From Arthrobacter sp. 24S4-2 (GTDB lineage: Bacteria > Actinomycetota > Actinomycetes > Actinomycetales > Micrococcaceae): a stretch of DNA of 64,000 nt. The position numbers and the translations under genes are program-made. Positions 7,963-15,614 of this stretch are shown here, in pieces. The number at the start of each line of letters is the position of its first letter. The stretch's first letter is position 1. Below the pieces are notes generated by a model that was given only the letters and a program-made list of their open reading frames with translations, did not search any database and was not told the DNA's origin. Where the stretch lies: NCBI RefSeq assembly GCF_005280255.1, contig NZ_CP040018.1, positions 2,914,001 through 2,978,000 on the forward strand, given 5' to 3'.

Positions 7963-9204
7963 CTATATTGTCCCGCGTCCGGTTGTCCCGCGTCCGGCCC
8001 TGACCGCGGCCGCCAATTCCGCCAGGGCCGCATAGCTGTGGCCGCTGACAAAGGCATCGCAGTAGGGGAGCGCCGCCGCCATGCCGCCCACCAGCGGCTG
8101 GTAGTTCACGGCCACCTTCCTCGGATTAACCCAGACAATCCTGTATGCCAGCCGCTTCAGGCGTGCCATTTGCGCGGCCACCAGGTCCGGATCGTCCTGT
8201 GCCCAGCCGTCGGAGAACACGACCACCACCGCACCCTTGGCGAGGCCGCGGCGGCCGTGCGCGTCAACGAATCTCCGTAGGCTCTCCGCGATTCGCGTCC
8301 CTCCCGCCCAGTCAGTTGCGGTTGCCGCGGCGAGGGCCAGTGCCTGGTCGGGATTCCGCCCTGCCAGTTGCCGCGTCAGCCGCGTCAGGCGGGTGGAGAA
8401 TACGAACGCCTCCGCCCGGGCTCCGGCCACAGCGCTCTGCAGCAGCGACAGGAACACCCTCGTGTAGGGCTCCATGGACCCGGAAACGTCGCACAGCAGT
8501 ACCAGTTGACGCTGACGGGGCAGGCGATGGGCGTAGACGAGCCTCGTGGTGTCGGAGCCGGTCCGCTGGGCTGCCCGAACGGTGCGCCGGATGTCCAGCC
8601 GTGCGCTGCTGTGCGCAGCCTTGCGGGTCCTGCGGCTCAGGCGTGCCGGCGTCGAGAGCACTATCTCGCGCACGAGCCGGCGTACCTGGACCACTTCGTC
8701 GGGCGAGAGATCCGCGAAGGACGTCTCGTGCAGCCGTTCCTCGGCCGATGCCATGGCAAGGATGGCGTCTCGCTCAGGACCGAGGCGGTCGCCAGGGCCG
8801 TCCCTGCCGGGAACCGGAGCAGCCGGGGAGGGCCGGTGGAGAGTGTCCGGCGCACCCGGCAGACGGGTCGGCGGGGACGGGCGGACCCGTGCCTCGGAGC
8901 CGATTGCCGGCGGTGCGTTGGATTCGCCCCGGCTGTCGGCTGGATCAAGCCGGCCCTCAAACACGGCGGCGAACACGGCGTCGAAGACCGGCAACTGTTC
9001 CCGCGAGGACACCAGCACCACGCGGCACGTCCAGTACAGCGGTTCGCGGGCGATAGGCGGGACAAGGCGAAGAGCCTCAGCCAGCCGGACGGCGCGGTCA
9101 GGGGAACTTGAAAGGCCGGCACGGCGCAGGGCTGTGATGAGGCCGGCGGCCAGGGAAGCGGCCTCCACGCCCGAAGTGCCGACGGCGGCGGTGGAGTCAG
9201 CCAT
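7963..9204 (-). CDS. coxE: CoxE, VWA-domain CO dehydrogenase maturation factor
   Basis: A 413-residue protein with a C-terminal von Willebrand factor A domain. The metal-ion site DVSGS is at about 239-243, preceded by QRQLVLLC, and VVFSDGWAQDDP and WVNP follow. CoxE works with the AAA ATPase CoxD in assembling the copper-molybdenum centre of CO dehydrogenase (known from Oligotropha). The start ATG at 9204 overlaps the coxD stop by eight bases (ATGGCTGA); the frame is open further upstream but that would run deeper into coxD. The N-terminal third is helical with a proline-rich stretch near residue 110. Confidence 0.9.
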   Translation of the reverse strand: MADSTAAVGTSGVEAASLAAGLITALRRAGLSSSPDRAVRLAEALRLVPPIAREPLYWTCRVVLVSSREQLPVFDAVFAAVFEGRLDPADSRGESNAPPAIGSEARVRPSPPTRLPGAPDTLHRPSPAAPVPGRDGPGDRLGPERDAILAMASAEERLHETSFADLSPDEVVQVRRLVREIVLSTPARLSRRTRKAAHSSARLDIRRTVRAAQRTGSDTTRLVYAHRLPRQRQLVLLCDVSGSMEPYTRVFLSLLQSAVAGARAEAFVFSTRLTRLTRQLAGRNPDQALALAAATATDWAGGTRIAESLRRFVDAHGRRGLAKGAVVVVFSDGWAQDDPDLVAAQMARLKRLAYRIVWVNPRKVAVNYQPLVGGMAAALPYCDAFVSGHSYAALAELAAAVRAGRGTTGRGTI

Positions 9205-10120
9205 GGCTGTCCCCAACCAGCCAGGCCGCCCCGCGGGATCCCACAAGCTCCATGTCGTCCCGGTTCTTGACGATCGAACCCCACGTCGTCTCCACGGTGG
9301 GCGCGTCGATGTGGGTGATTCCGAGCACAGTCAAGGCGGCTACCCAATCAATGGCCTCGGCAATGCCGGGCGGCTTGGCCATGTCCAGCGAGCGCAATTT
9401 CGTGATGGCGGACGCCGCCTCCAGGGCCAGGGGGCCGGCGCTTTCCGGGACGCGGCGCCGTACGATCTCGGCGATCCGCGTGGGTGTCGGATAGTCGATC
9501 CAGTGGTACAGGCATCGGCGTGTGAGGGCATCGTGCAGATCCCGGGTCCGGTTGGACGTCAGCACCACGACGGGGGGATGCGTAGCCTGGATGGTGCCGA
9601 GTTCCGGGATGGTCACCGCGGCTTCTGCCAGAAGTTGGAATGTGAACGCCTCGAACTCGGCATCAGCCCTGTCGATTTCGTCCAGCAGCAGCACGGCAGG
9701 GCGCGGTCCGGGATGCTCAATGGCCTGGAGCAGTGGCCGCCGTAGAAGGTACTGCGGACCGAAAAGGTCCGCCTCGTTCAGAGCAGCATCGCGGACCTCA
9801 GCGAGCCGGATGCCGAGCAGTTGGCGCTGATGGTTCCATTCGTAGAGCGCTTCACCGGCGTCGATCCCCTCGTAGCACTGCAGCCGGAACAGGGGAGTGT
9901 CCAGCGCTCGGGCCAGCGCCTTCGCGGCCTCCGTCTTGCCCACCCCCGCTTCGCCTTCGAGCAGGATCGGCTGGGGCAAACGCACAGCCAGGTATAGCGC
10001 CGTCGCCAGTCCGACGTCGGCGAGGTAGTCGCCGTCGTCCAGTGCGGCCATCAGGGAGGGAACATCCGGAACCAACCGCCGAACTTCTTCTTCGGCGCCG
10101 CTGCGCGCCGCGTTGCTCAT
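9197..10120 (-). CDS. coxD: CoxD, MoxR-type AAA+ ATPase
   Basis: A 307-residue AAA+ ATPase of the MoxR group. Walker A GEAGVGKT is at 56-63, Walker B VLLLDEID at about 143-150, and a sensor-1 strand VVVLTSNRTRDLHDAL follows with the family's RRCLYHWIDYP. CoxD of Oligotropha unfolds or remodels apo-CO dehydrogenase so that sulfur and copper can be inserted. MoxR ATPases act with VWA proteins, here CoxE, whose start overlaps the coxD stop. The coxD start overlaps the stop of the MobA-like gene in ATGA. The tight coupling supports one chaperone unit. Confidence 0.93.
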   Translation of the reverse strand: MSNAARSGAEEEVRRLVPDVPSLMAALDDGDYLADVGLATALYLAVRLPQPILLEGEAGVGKTEAAKALARALDTPLFRLQCYEGIDAGEALYEWNHQRQLLGIRLAEVRDAALNEADLFGPQYLLRRPLLQAIEHPGPRPAVLLLDEIDRADAEFEAFTFQLLAEAAVTIPELGTIQATHPPVVVLTSNRTRDLHDALTRRCLYHWIDYPTPTRIAEIVRRRVPESAGPLALEAASAITKLRSLDMAKPPGIAEAIDWVAALTVLGITHIDAPTVETTWGSIVKNRDDMELVGSRGAAWLVGDSHG

Positions 10121-10785
10121 TGTGCGCCCCGGAGCGCGTCCAGCACCCGTTCATAGTCCGCGTCGGTGTTGATGTCCAGCGGAATAGGGCCGGGCACGGC
10201 TACCTCGGTCACCTCCGCCGCACGCTCCTCCAGTAACTTCCACACCGCCTTGTCGCCGCGCAGTCCGGCGAGCGCCGGCAGGGCGGACCGGGCGAATGCG
10301 AACGGATGGCCGATGCCGTTGTCGTAGCGGCAGACCGCAATTTCCGCTGTGCGGCGGCCAGCCAACAGCCTTTGCACACTCCCGGCCATGACACCGGGCT
10401 GGTCGCCGAGCAAAAGCACCACTACGTCGGTCTCCGGATGAAGCGCCGGGAGGGCAGCGGCTATCGAGGACGCACACCCCGTGCTGAAGTCCGGATTGAC
10501 GGCGACGTCGCAGCCGGAGGTGTTCACACTCTTCAGCACCTCTTCGCTCGAGCCACCCAGCGCCAACACCAGCTGGGCGAAACGGCAGGCCCGCGCGGTG
10601 GACAGCACGACGTCAAGCAGCACCCCGTCCCCATAGGGAAGGAGCTGCTTGGGACGGCCCATTCGGCGGGACCCGCCCGCGGCCAGGACCAGCCCGGCGA
10701 TCCGGAGTTTCTTGGCCCGGGGGCCAGGTGTTAGGGGGTCAGGGCTGCGGGCTTGACGAGGCTGGGCCTCAGCGGGTGCCGGCAT
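10117..10785 (-). CDS. MobA/MocA-type molybdenum cofactor nucleotidyltransferase
   Basis: A 222-residue NTP-transferase. LVLAAGGSRRMGRPKQLLPY is the nucleotide-binding loop of MobA/MocA proteins, VVLLLGDQPG is the metal-binding strand, and the final DINTDADYERV is typical. MocA attaches CMP to molybdopterin to give the dinucleotide MCD used by CO dehydrogenase and xanthine-dehydrogenase-like enzymes. In the cox operon it is therefore most likely an MCD-forming cytidylyltransferase, an inference from context. It overlaps both neighbours: its start overlaps the end of the XdhC-YHS gene by 17 bases and its stop overlaps coxD. Confidence 0.88.
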   Translation of the reverse strand: MPAPAEAQPRQARSPDPLTPGPRAKKLRIAGLVLAAGGSRRMGRPKQLLPYGDGVLLDVVLSTARACRFAQLVLALGGSSEEVLKSVNTSGCDVAVNPDFSTGCASSIAAALPALHPETDVVVLLLGDQPGVMAGSVQRLLAGRRTAEIAVCRYDNGIGHPFAFARSALPALAGLRGDKAVWKLLEERAAEVTEVAVPGPIPLDINTDADYERVLDALRGAQ

Positions 10786-11674
10786 AACGCTCCGGATCTT
10801 TGCGGAACGACTCGTAGCATCCCCGGGAACAAAAGTAGACAGTGGTGCCGCCGTGATCCAAGTGAAGCGTTGCCTCCACGGCGGCCACTGTCATGCCGCA
10901 CACGGGGTCAATGGCAGTCGCAGGCTCGCTGTCGGCACGAACTGCGTGCCGACCCTTGGCGCGTTCAGCGATGAGCTGCGCGAGGATGGACAACGCGATC
11001 TCGCCGGGCGTGCGCGCTCCCAAGTTCAGGCCGGCCGGGCTGAAGACACGTGCGCGCTGGGCGTCGTCCACATCCAGGGAGGCCAGAACCGCGGTGCCCC
11101 GCACCTCGCTTGCAACCAGCGCTACATACGGCACTCCGGCACGCAGGGCCACTTCGAGGGCGCCTTCTTCCTCTCTGCCGTGCGAGGCGACAATCAGGGC
11201 GGCGTCGTCCGGGCGCGGATCCGCAGCCTGGCCATCCGTCAGTTCCATCTGCAGGCCGATTCCGGCGCCGAGGGATGCCAACGCCTGGGCCACCGGGGTG
11301 GTGCCGACCACCAGGACCCGCGGTGCCGGGATGTGCGGCTCCAGGAAGATTTCGATCGCGCCTCCGCTGAGGCAGGGATTCGAGACCTCGACGGCACCTT
11401 CCTCGCTCCGGTGCGACGGCTCGCCAGGTACAACGCGCAGCAGTAGCGGCTCCTGGGCCGAGAGCGCCTTCAGGCTGTATTCCCGCACCGAGGCTTCGAC
11501 GCAGTTTCCGCCCACGAACCCGTCCATTTCACCGTTTGAAAGGATCAGGGCGGTGTCGCCGGCATGGGCACTCGTGGGCCGCTGTGCCCGTACCACCGTG
11601 GCGCGGACGAACGGCTTGCGCAGGGTGGTGAGTTCCGTTGCCCTCGCGGTGAGGGATTCTGCCATGGCTTGCAT
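10769..11674 (-). CDS. XdhC-family protein fused to a C-terminal YHS domain
   Basis: A 301-residue fusion. Residues 1 to about 240 are XdhC-like (VGGNCVEASVREYSL, then a Rossmann segment around VLVVGTTPVAQALASL and GLNLGARTPGEIALSI). Residues 255-301 are a YHS domain with DPVCGM, then VYFCSRGCYESF, giving cysteines 259, 282 and 286. YHS/TRASH domains bind soft metals, often copper, in transporters and sensors. XdhC proteins handle molybdopterin for sulfuration. The mature form I enzyme carries a Mo-S-Cu centre, so a Mo-cofactor chaperone joined to a metal-binding domain directly after coxL is suggestive of a role in copper insertion; this is inference. The start lies one base after the coxL stop. 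Confidence 0.9.
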   Translation of the reverse strand: MQAMAESLTARATELTTLRKPFVRATVVRAQRPTSAHAGDTALILSNGEMDGFVGGNCVEASVREYSLKALSAQEPLLLRVVPGEPSHRSEEGAVEVSNPCLSGGAIEIFLEPHIPAPRVLVVGTTPVAQALASLGAGIGLQMELTDGQAADPRPDDAALIVASHGREEEGALEVALRAGVPYVALVASEVRGTAVLASLDVDDAQRARVFSPAGLNLGARTPGEIALSILAQLIAERAKGRHAVRADSEPATAIDPVCGMTVAAVEATLHLDHGGTTVYFCSRGCYESFRKDPERYAGTR

Positions 11675-11675
11675 G

Positions 11676-14069
11676 TCAGATCGGAGGCCTAGGCCGGCCC
11701 TGCATGGCCTCCCAGACCCGGGCCGGCGTGCACGGCATGTCCATGTGGACCACCCCGTACGGTGCCAGGGCGTCGACGATGGCGTTCACGATGGCCGGTG
11801 GCGAGCCGACCGTGGCGGACTCCCCAATGCCCTTGGCGCCGATGGGGTGGTGCGGCGATGGCGTTACCGTGAAGCCGGTCTCCCAGTCGGGGACTTCCAT
11901 TGCCGTCGGGATCAGGTAGTCCATGAACGACCCGCCGAGGCAGTTGCCCGCCTCGTCGAACTCGATGATTTCCATGAGCGCCATGCCGACGCCGTCAGTC
12001 AGGCCTCCGTGCACCTGGCCTTCGATGATCATCGGGTTGATCCGGGTTCCGCAGTCATCCACCGCGATGAAGCGCCGCACCTTGACGTGGCCCGTTCCCG
12101 GATCTATGTCCACCACACAGATGTAGGCGCCGAAGGGGAACGTCAGGTTGGGAGGATCGTAGGTGACCTCGGCGTCGAGGTTGCCGTCGATTCCCTCGGG
12201 CAGCGCCACAGTGCCGTGGGCGCCCATGGCGATCTCCGCTATGGTCTTCCCCACGCTGGGATCCCCCTTGACGAACCAGCGTCCCTTCTCCCATTCCAGG
12301 TCCTCCGGGCGGGTTTCGAGCATGGCGGCGGCGATGAACTTCGCCTTTTCGCGCACCTTGCGCGCGACGAGGGCGACGGCGCCGCCGCTTACCGGCGTGG
12401 ACCTGCTGCCGTACGTGCCCAGGCCGAACGGGGTCTGGTCCGTGTCGCCGTGGACGACGTCGATGTCCTCCGGCGGAATGCCGAGCTCTTCTGCAACAAT
12501 CTGCGCGAAGGTGGTCTCGTGGCCCTGTCCCTGGCTCTGGACGGAGAGCCGCACCACGGCCTTGCCGGTCGGGTGGACCCGCAGTTCGGCCCCGTCGGCC
12601 ATGCCCAGGCCCACAATGTCGAAGTGCTTGCGGGGGCCGGCGCCGACAGTTTCGGTGAAGAAAGCGACTCCGATGCCCATGAGCTCGCCGCGTTCGCGTT
12701 TTTCGGCCTGTTCCCGCCGAAGCTCCTCGTAGCCGGCCATCTTCATGGACAGTCGCATGGCGGGCTCGTAGTTGCCGGAGTCATAGACCCAGCCGGTCTT
12801 GTTCGCGTAGGGGAACTGCTCCGGCTTGATGAAGTTCTTCAGCCGGAGTTCCGCCGGGTCCATGGCCAGTTTCCGGGCCAGGATGTCCACCAACCGCTCC
12901 ACCAGATAGACAGCCTCCGTGACGCGGAACGAGCAGGCGTACGCGACTCCGCCGGGAGCCTTGTTGGTGTAAACGCCCCTGACCTTGCAATACGCGGCCT
13001 CCAGGTCGTAGCTGCCGGTGAAGATCGAGAAGAAGCCGGCAGGGTTCTTGGAGGGCTGTGCGGTGGCGTTGAACGCGCCGTGGTCCGCCAGCACGGAAGT
13101 CCGCACGGCAAGGATCTTGCCTTCTTTGGTGGCGGCGATCTCGCCCTGCATGATGTAGTCCCGGGCGAACGACGTCGACATCAGGTTCTCGGAGCGGTCC
13201 TCCACCCACTTCACCGGCTTTCCGGTGACGATCGAGCCGACGACGGCGAGAATGTAGCCGGGATAGATGCCCACCTTGTTGCCGAACCCGCCGCCGATAT
13301 CGGGGGAGACGATACGAATCTTGTGTTCGGGGATGCCGGCGACGATCGCATACAGTGTCCGGTGCGCGTGGGGCGCCTGGGTTGTCTCGTAGAGGGTCAG
13401 CTTTCCGGAGACGGCATCAAAGTCCGCGACGGCGCCGCAGGTCTCCATGGGTGCCGGGTGGACACGGGGGTAGACGATCTCCTGTGCCACTACGACGTCG
13501 GCTGCGGCGAAGACCGCCTCGGTTTCCGCCTCATCGCCCATCTCCCAGTCGAAAATCCGGTTGTCCGTCCGTCCCTTGAGGTCATCCCGGATCACCGGGG
13601 CGTCCGGATCCAGGGCTTTGCGCGCGTCGATGACCGGGGGCAGCACGTCATATTCGACGTCGATCAGTTCCAAAGCGTCGCGGGCGGCGTAGCGGTCCTC
13701 CGCGACGACGAAAGCGACCTCTTGCCCCTGAAAGCGCACTTTGTCAGTAACGAGCACTGCCTGTACATCTGCGGACAGCGTCGGGGCCCAGGCGAGGTTT
13801 AGCGCCACCAGGTCTTTGCCGGTGATCACGGCGAGCACTTTCGGGTGGGCCAGCGCCTTGGCGGTGTCGATCGAGACCATCCGTGCGTGGGCCACGGGGG
13901 CGCGAAGGATGGCACCGTGCAGCATGCCGGGCAGCACGATGTCGTCGATGTAGTGGCCCTTCCCACGGACGAACCGAGGGTCTTCCTTGCGCTGGATGCG
14001 CCCGTACCCGATCGGGCGGTCGGCGTCGCCGGCCGCCGGGTTGCTGGGCCGATCGTGGATGACGGTCAT
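11676..14069 (-). CDS. coxL: Carbon monoxide dehydrogenase, form I large (Mo-Cu) subunit
   Basis: A 797-residue xanthine-oxidase-family molybdoprotein that oxidises CO to CO2. The active-site loop reads AYACSFR at 376-382, fitting the form I signature AYXCSFR; C379 is the expected copper ligand (C388 in Oligotropha). The form II signature AYRGAGR is absent. GIGGGFG-like DIGGGFGNKVG, the Mo-cofactor contacts SQGQGHETTF and the catalytic glutamate E750 in GAKGIGESA are present. The length matches known CoxL proteins. It overlaps coxS by four bases (ATGA). The whole set of maturation genes follows, so the enzyme is expected to be functional, allowing growth or survival on trace CO. Confidence 0.96.
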   Translation of the reverse strand: MTVIHDRPSNPAAGDADRPIGYGRIQRKEDPRFVRGKGHYIDDIVLPGMLHGAILRAPVAHARMVSIDTAKALAHPKVLAVITGKDLVALNLAWAPTLSADVQAVLVTDKVRFQGQEVAFVVAEDRYAARDALELIDVEYDVLPPVIDARKALDPDAPVIRDDLKGRTDNRIFDWEMGDEAETEAVFAAADVVVAQEIVYPRVHPAPMETCGAVADFDAVSGKLTLYETTQAPHAHRTLYAIVAGIPEHKIRIVSPDIGGGFGNKVGIYPGYILAVVGSIVTGKPVKWVEDRSENLMSTSFARDYIMQGEIAATKEGKILAVRTSVLADHGAFNATAQPSKNPAGFFSIFTGSYDLEAAYCKVRGVYTNKAPGGVAYACSFRVTEAVYLVERLVDILARKLAMDPAELRLKNFIKPEQFPYANKTGWVYDSGNYEPAMRLSMKMAGYEELRREQAEKRERGELMGIGVAFFTETVGAGPRKHFDIVGLGMADGAELRVHPTGKAVVRLSVQSQGQGHETTFAQIVAEELGIPPEDIDVVHGDTDQTPFGLGTYGSRSTPVSGGAVALVARKVREKAKFIAAAMLETRPEDLEWEKGRWFVKGDPSVGKTIAEIAMGAHGTVALPEGIDGNLDAEVTYDPPNLTFPFGAYICVVDIDPGTGHVKVRRFIAVDDCGTRINPMIIEGQVHGGLTDGVGMALMEIIEFDEAGNCLGGSFMDYLIPTAMEVPDWETGFTVTPSPHHPIGAKGIGESATVGSPPAIVNAIVDALAPYGVVHMDMPCTPARVWEAMQGRPRPPI

Positions 14070-14617
14070 GCCTTCACCTCTGTGTTTGCGATGTCCGGAA
14101 GCACGGTGTCCGTGCTGTCGATGACCTCCCCCGCTGCTGCAGCGTCAGCTGCCACCCCGGCGGGGTGGGCGGCCGCCCACTGCACTGAGCGGACGATCGT
14201 GGCATAGCCGGTGCAACGACAGATTTGCCCCGAAATGGCCTTCCGGATTTCGGTTTCGTCCGGATGCGGGTTCTTGTCCAGCAAGGCTCGGGCCGTGAGC
14301 ATCATGCCGGGGGTGCAGAAGCCACACTGCAGCCCGTGTTCCTCCATGAACCCCTGTTGGACGGGATCGAGCGTGCCTCCTGCGGCGAGTCCTTCGACGG
14401 TGCGGATGTCGTGCCCGGCTGCCATTACTGCGAGCACGGTGCATGATTTCACAGGCTGGCCGTCCATCAGGACCACGCACGTTCCGCAGTTCGTGGTGTC
14501 GCACCCCCAGTGGGTGCCCGTAAGGCCCAGGACCTCGCGGATGTAATGAACCAGCAGCACGCGCGGTTCGATGTCGGAGACTACTTCGTTTCCGTTCATG
14601 GTCATGCTGACCTGCAT
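14066..14617 (-). CDS. coxS: Carbon monoxide dehydrogenase small (2Fe-2S) subunit
   Basis: A 183-residue iron-sulfur protein. The plant-type [2Fe-2S] cluster ligands are C39, C44, C47 and C59, and the second cluster of this family uses C98, C101, C133 and C135 (CGFCTPG and CRCTGY). It passes electrons from the Mo centre to the FAD of CoxM. The start at 14617 (MQVSMTMNG) was chosen because a GGAAGG ribosome site precedes it and it sits five bases after the coxM stop; the frame is open 13 codons further up but would overlap coxM. A 26-residue Ala-rich tail beyond the last cluster helix is slightly longer than usual. Confidence 0.95.
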   Translation of the reverse strand: MQVSMTMNGNEVVSDIEPRVLLVHYIREVLGLTGTHWGCDTTNCGTCVVLMDGQPVKSCTVLAVMAAGHDIRTVEGLAAGGTLDPVQQGFMEEHGLQCGFCTPGMMLTARALLDKNPHPDETEIRKAISGQICRCTGYATIVRSVQWAAAHPAGVAADAAAAGEVIDSTDTVLPDIANTEVKA

Positions 14618-14622
14618 GGAGC

Positions 14623-15501
14623 TCAACCTTCCTGTGTTCCGACGGCCCGGGCGCATGCCTGCCGCAGGACCCTGCGGGTGAGCTCGTCGGCCAGATGCCG
14701 CTTGTAGTCGATCTGTCCGCGCTGGTCCGCAACGGGATCACACGCAATGGCTGCGAGTCGGCCGGCCTCGACGAACAGCTCTTCGCGGGGCTGCTGTCCA
14801 AGGAGCGCGGCTTCGGCCTCCGCGACGGTTCCGTCGAGGCCCAGGGCCGTGAGGCCGATGGCAGCGGCACCGATGCCACCGTCGTCGGCCAGCGAGATGG
14901 CCGCCCCGGCTGCGGCGACGGCCCAGTCTCCAACCCTGCGATCCACCTTTTCGTAGGCGCTTCCGGAGTGTGGACGAACGGGAAATCGGACTTCGCACAG
15001 CAACTCGTCCGGGGCCACCGCTGTCTCATAAGGACCCCGGTGGAATTCATTCATGTCAACGAGGCGTTCGCCCCTGGGGCCGCGGAGAACCGCCACAGCC
15101 CGGAGCACATCGCAGACCGTGGAAAGGTCCTCGGCCGGGTCCGCCTGGCACAGGGAACCGCCTATGGTCCCGCGGTTGCGCACCACCGGATCCGCGATGA
15201 CTGCTTCGGCGTCCGTGATGATGGGAAAAAGGCGGGCCACGTCGGCTGATTCCAGGAGGGCCGTGTGGCGCACCAGCGCGCCAACCCGCAGCTGGTCCCC
15301 GTCGAGGAGGATGAAGTCGAGTTCGACCAGGTCGTTGATGTCGATCAGCCATTCTGGCCGGGCCAGGCGGAGTTTCATCATGGGCAGCAGGCTGTGCCCG
15401 CCGGCGACCACCCGCGACTCGGGGCCGTGCCGTGCGAGAAGTTCAAGAGCATCGTCCACGGTGCTGGCCCGCACGTAGTCGAAAGGAGCCGGAATCTGCA
15501 T
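14623..15501 (-). CDS. coxM: Carbon monoxide dehydrogenase medium (FAD) subunit
   Basis: A 292-residue FAD-binding protein of the CO-dehydrogenase flavoprotein type. The two diphosphate-binding motifs are AGGHS at 33-37 and TIGGS at 112-116. The start at 15501 (MQIPAPFDYVRA) matches the normal N-terminus of CoxM proteins and has GAGG upstream; 31 further open codons upstream lie in the promoter region and lack family character. It accepts electrons from CoxS and passes them to the quinone pool. It is the first gene of the operon, in the M-S-L order characteristic of form I clusters. Confidence 0.95.
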   Translation of the reverse strand: MQIPAPFDYVRASTVDDALELLARHGPESRVVAGGHSLLPMMKLRLARPEWLIDINDLVELDFILLDGDQLRVGALVRHTALLESADVARLFPIITDAEAVIADPVVRNRGTIGGSLCQADPAEDLSTVCDVLRAVAVLRGPRGERLVDMNEFHRGPYETAVAPDELLCEVRFPVRPHSGSAYEKVDRRVGDWAVAAAGAAISLADDGGIGAAAIGLTALGLDGTVAEAEAALLGQQPREELFVEAGRLAAIACDPVADQRGQIDYKRHLADELTRRVLRQACARAVGTQEG

Positions 15502-15555
15502 TTTGCCTACCTCACTCCATGGCGCCAGAAAGCTGCGAGGCGCCGTTTTGAGGTC

Positions 15556-15585
15556 AGTCTTGCCCCGGCCAGTGGGGAGTGTCAA
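15556..15585 (-). promoter_or_regulatory. Probable coxM operon promoter
   Basis: On the minus strand TTGACA (15585-15580) is a perfect -35 element. Eighteen bases downstream AAGACT (15561-15556) is a weak -10. The poor -10 fits a promoter that needs an activator, and the dyad at 15591-15610 lies just upstream of the -35. It leaves a leader of roughly 50 bases before coxM. Confidence 0.45.
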
Positions 15586-15590
15586 TATCG

Positions 15591-15610
15591 TCATAAGCGA
15601 AAGGTTATGA
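15591..15610. promoter_or_regulatory. Dyad in the cox/lysR intergenic region, probable LysR-type binding site
   Basis: TCATAA (15591-15596) and its exact complement TTATGA (15605-15610) are separated by eight bases. The site lies between the divergent lysR and coxM genes, four bases before the lysR start and next to the -35 of the cox promoter. This is the standard place for a site used both to repress the regulator and to activate the target. The spacing gives T-N12-A rather than the textbook T-N11-A. Confidence 0.6.
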
Positions 15611-15614
15611 AGCC

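Noticed and set aside
10893..13802. A 969-codon open frame on the plus strand.
   Set aside because: It lies antisense to coxL and its neighbour, has no family character and arises from the G/C-rich third positions of those genes.
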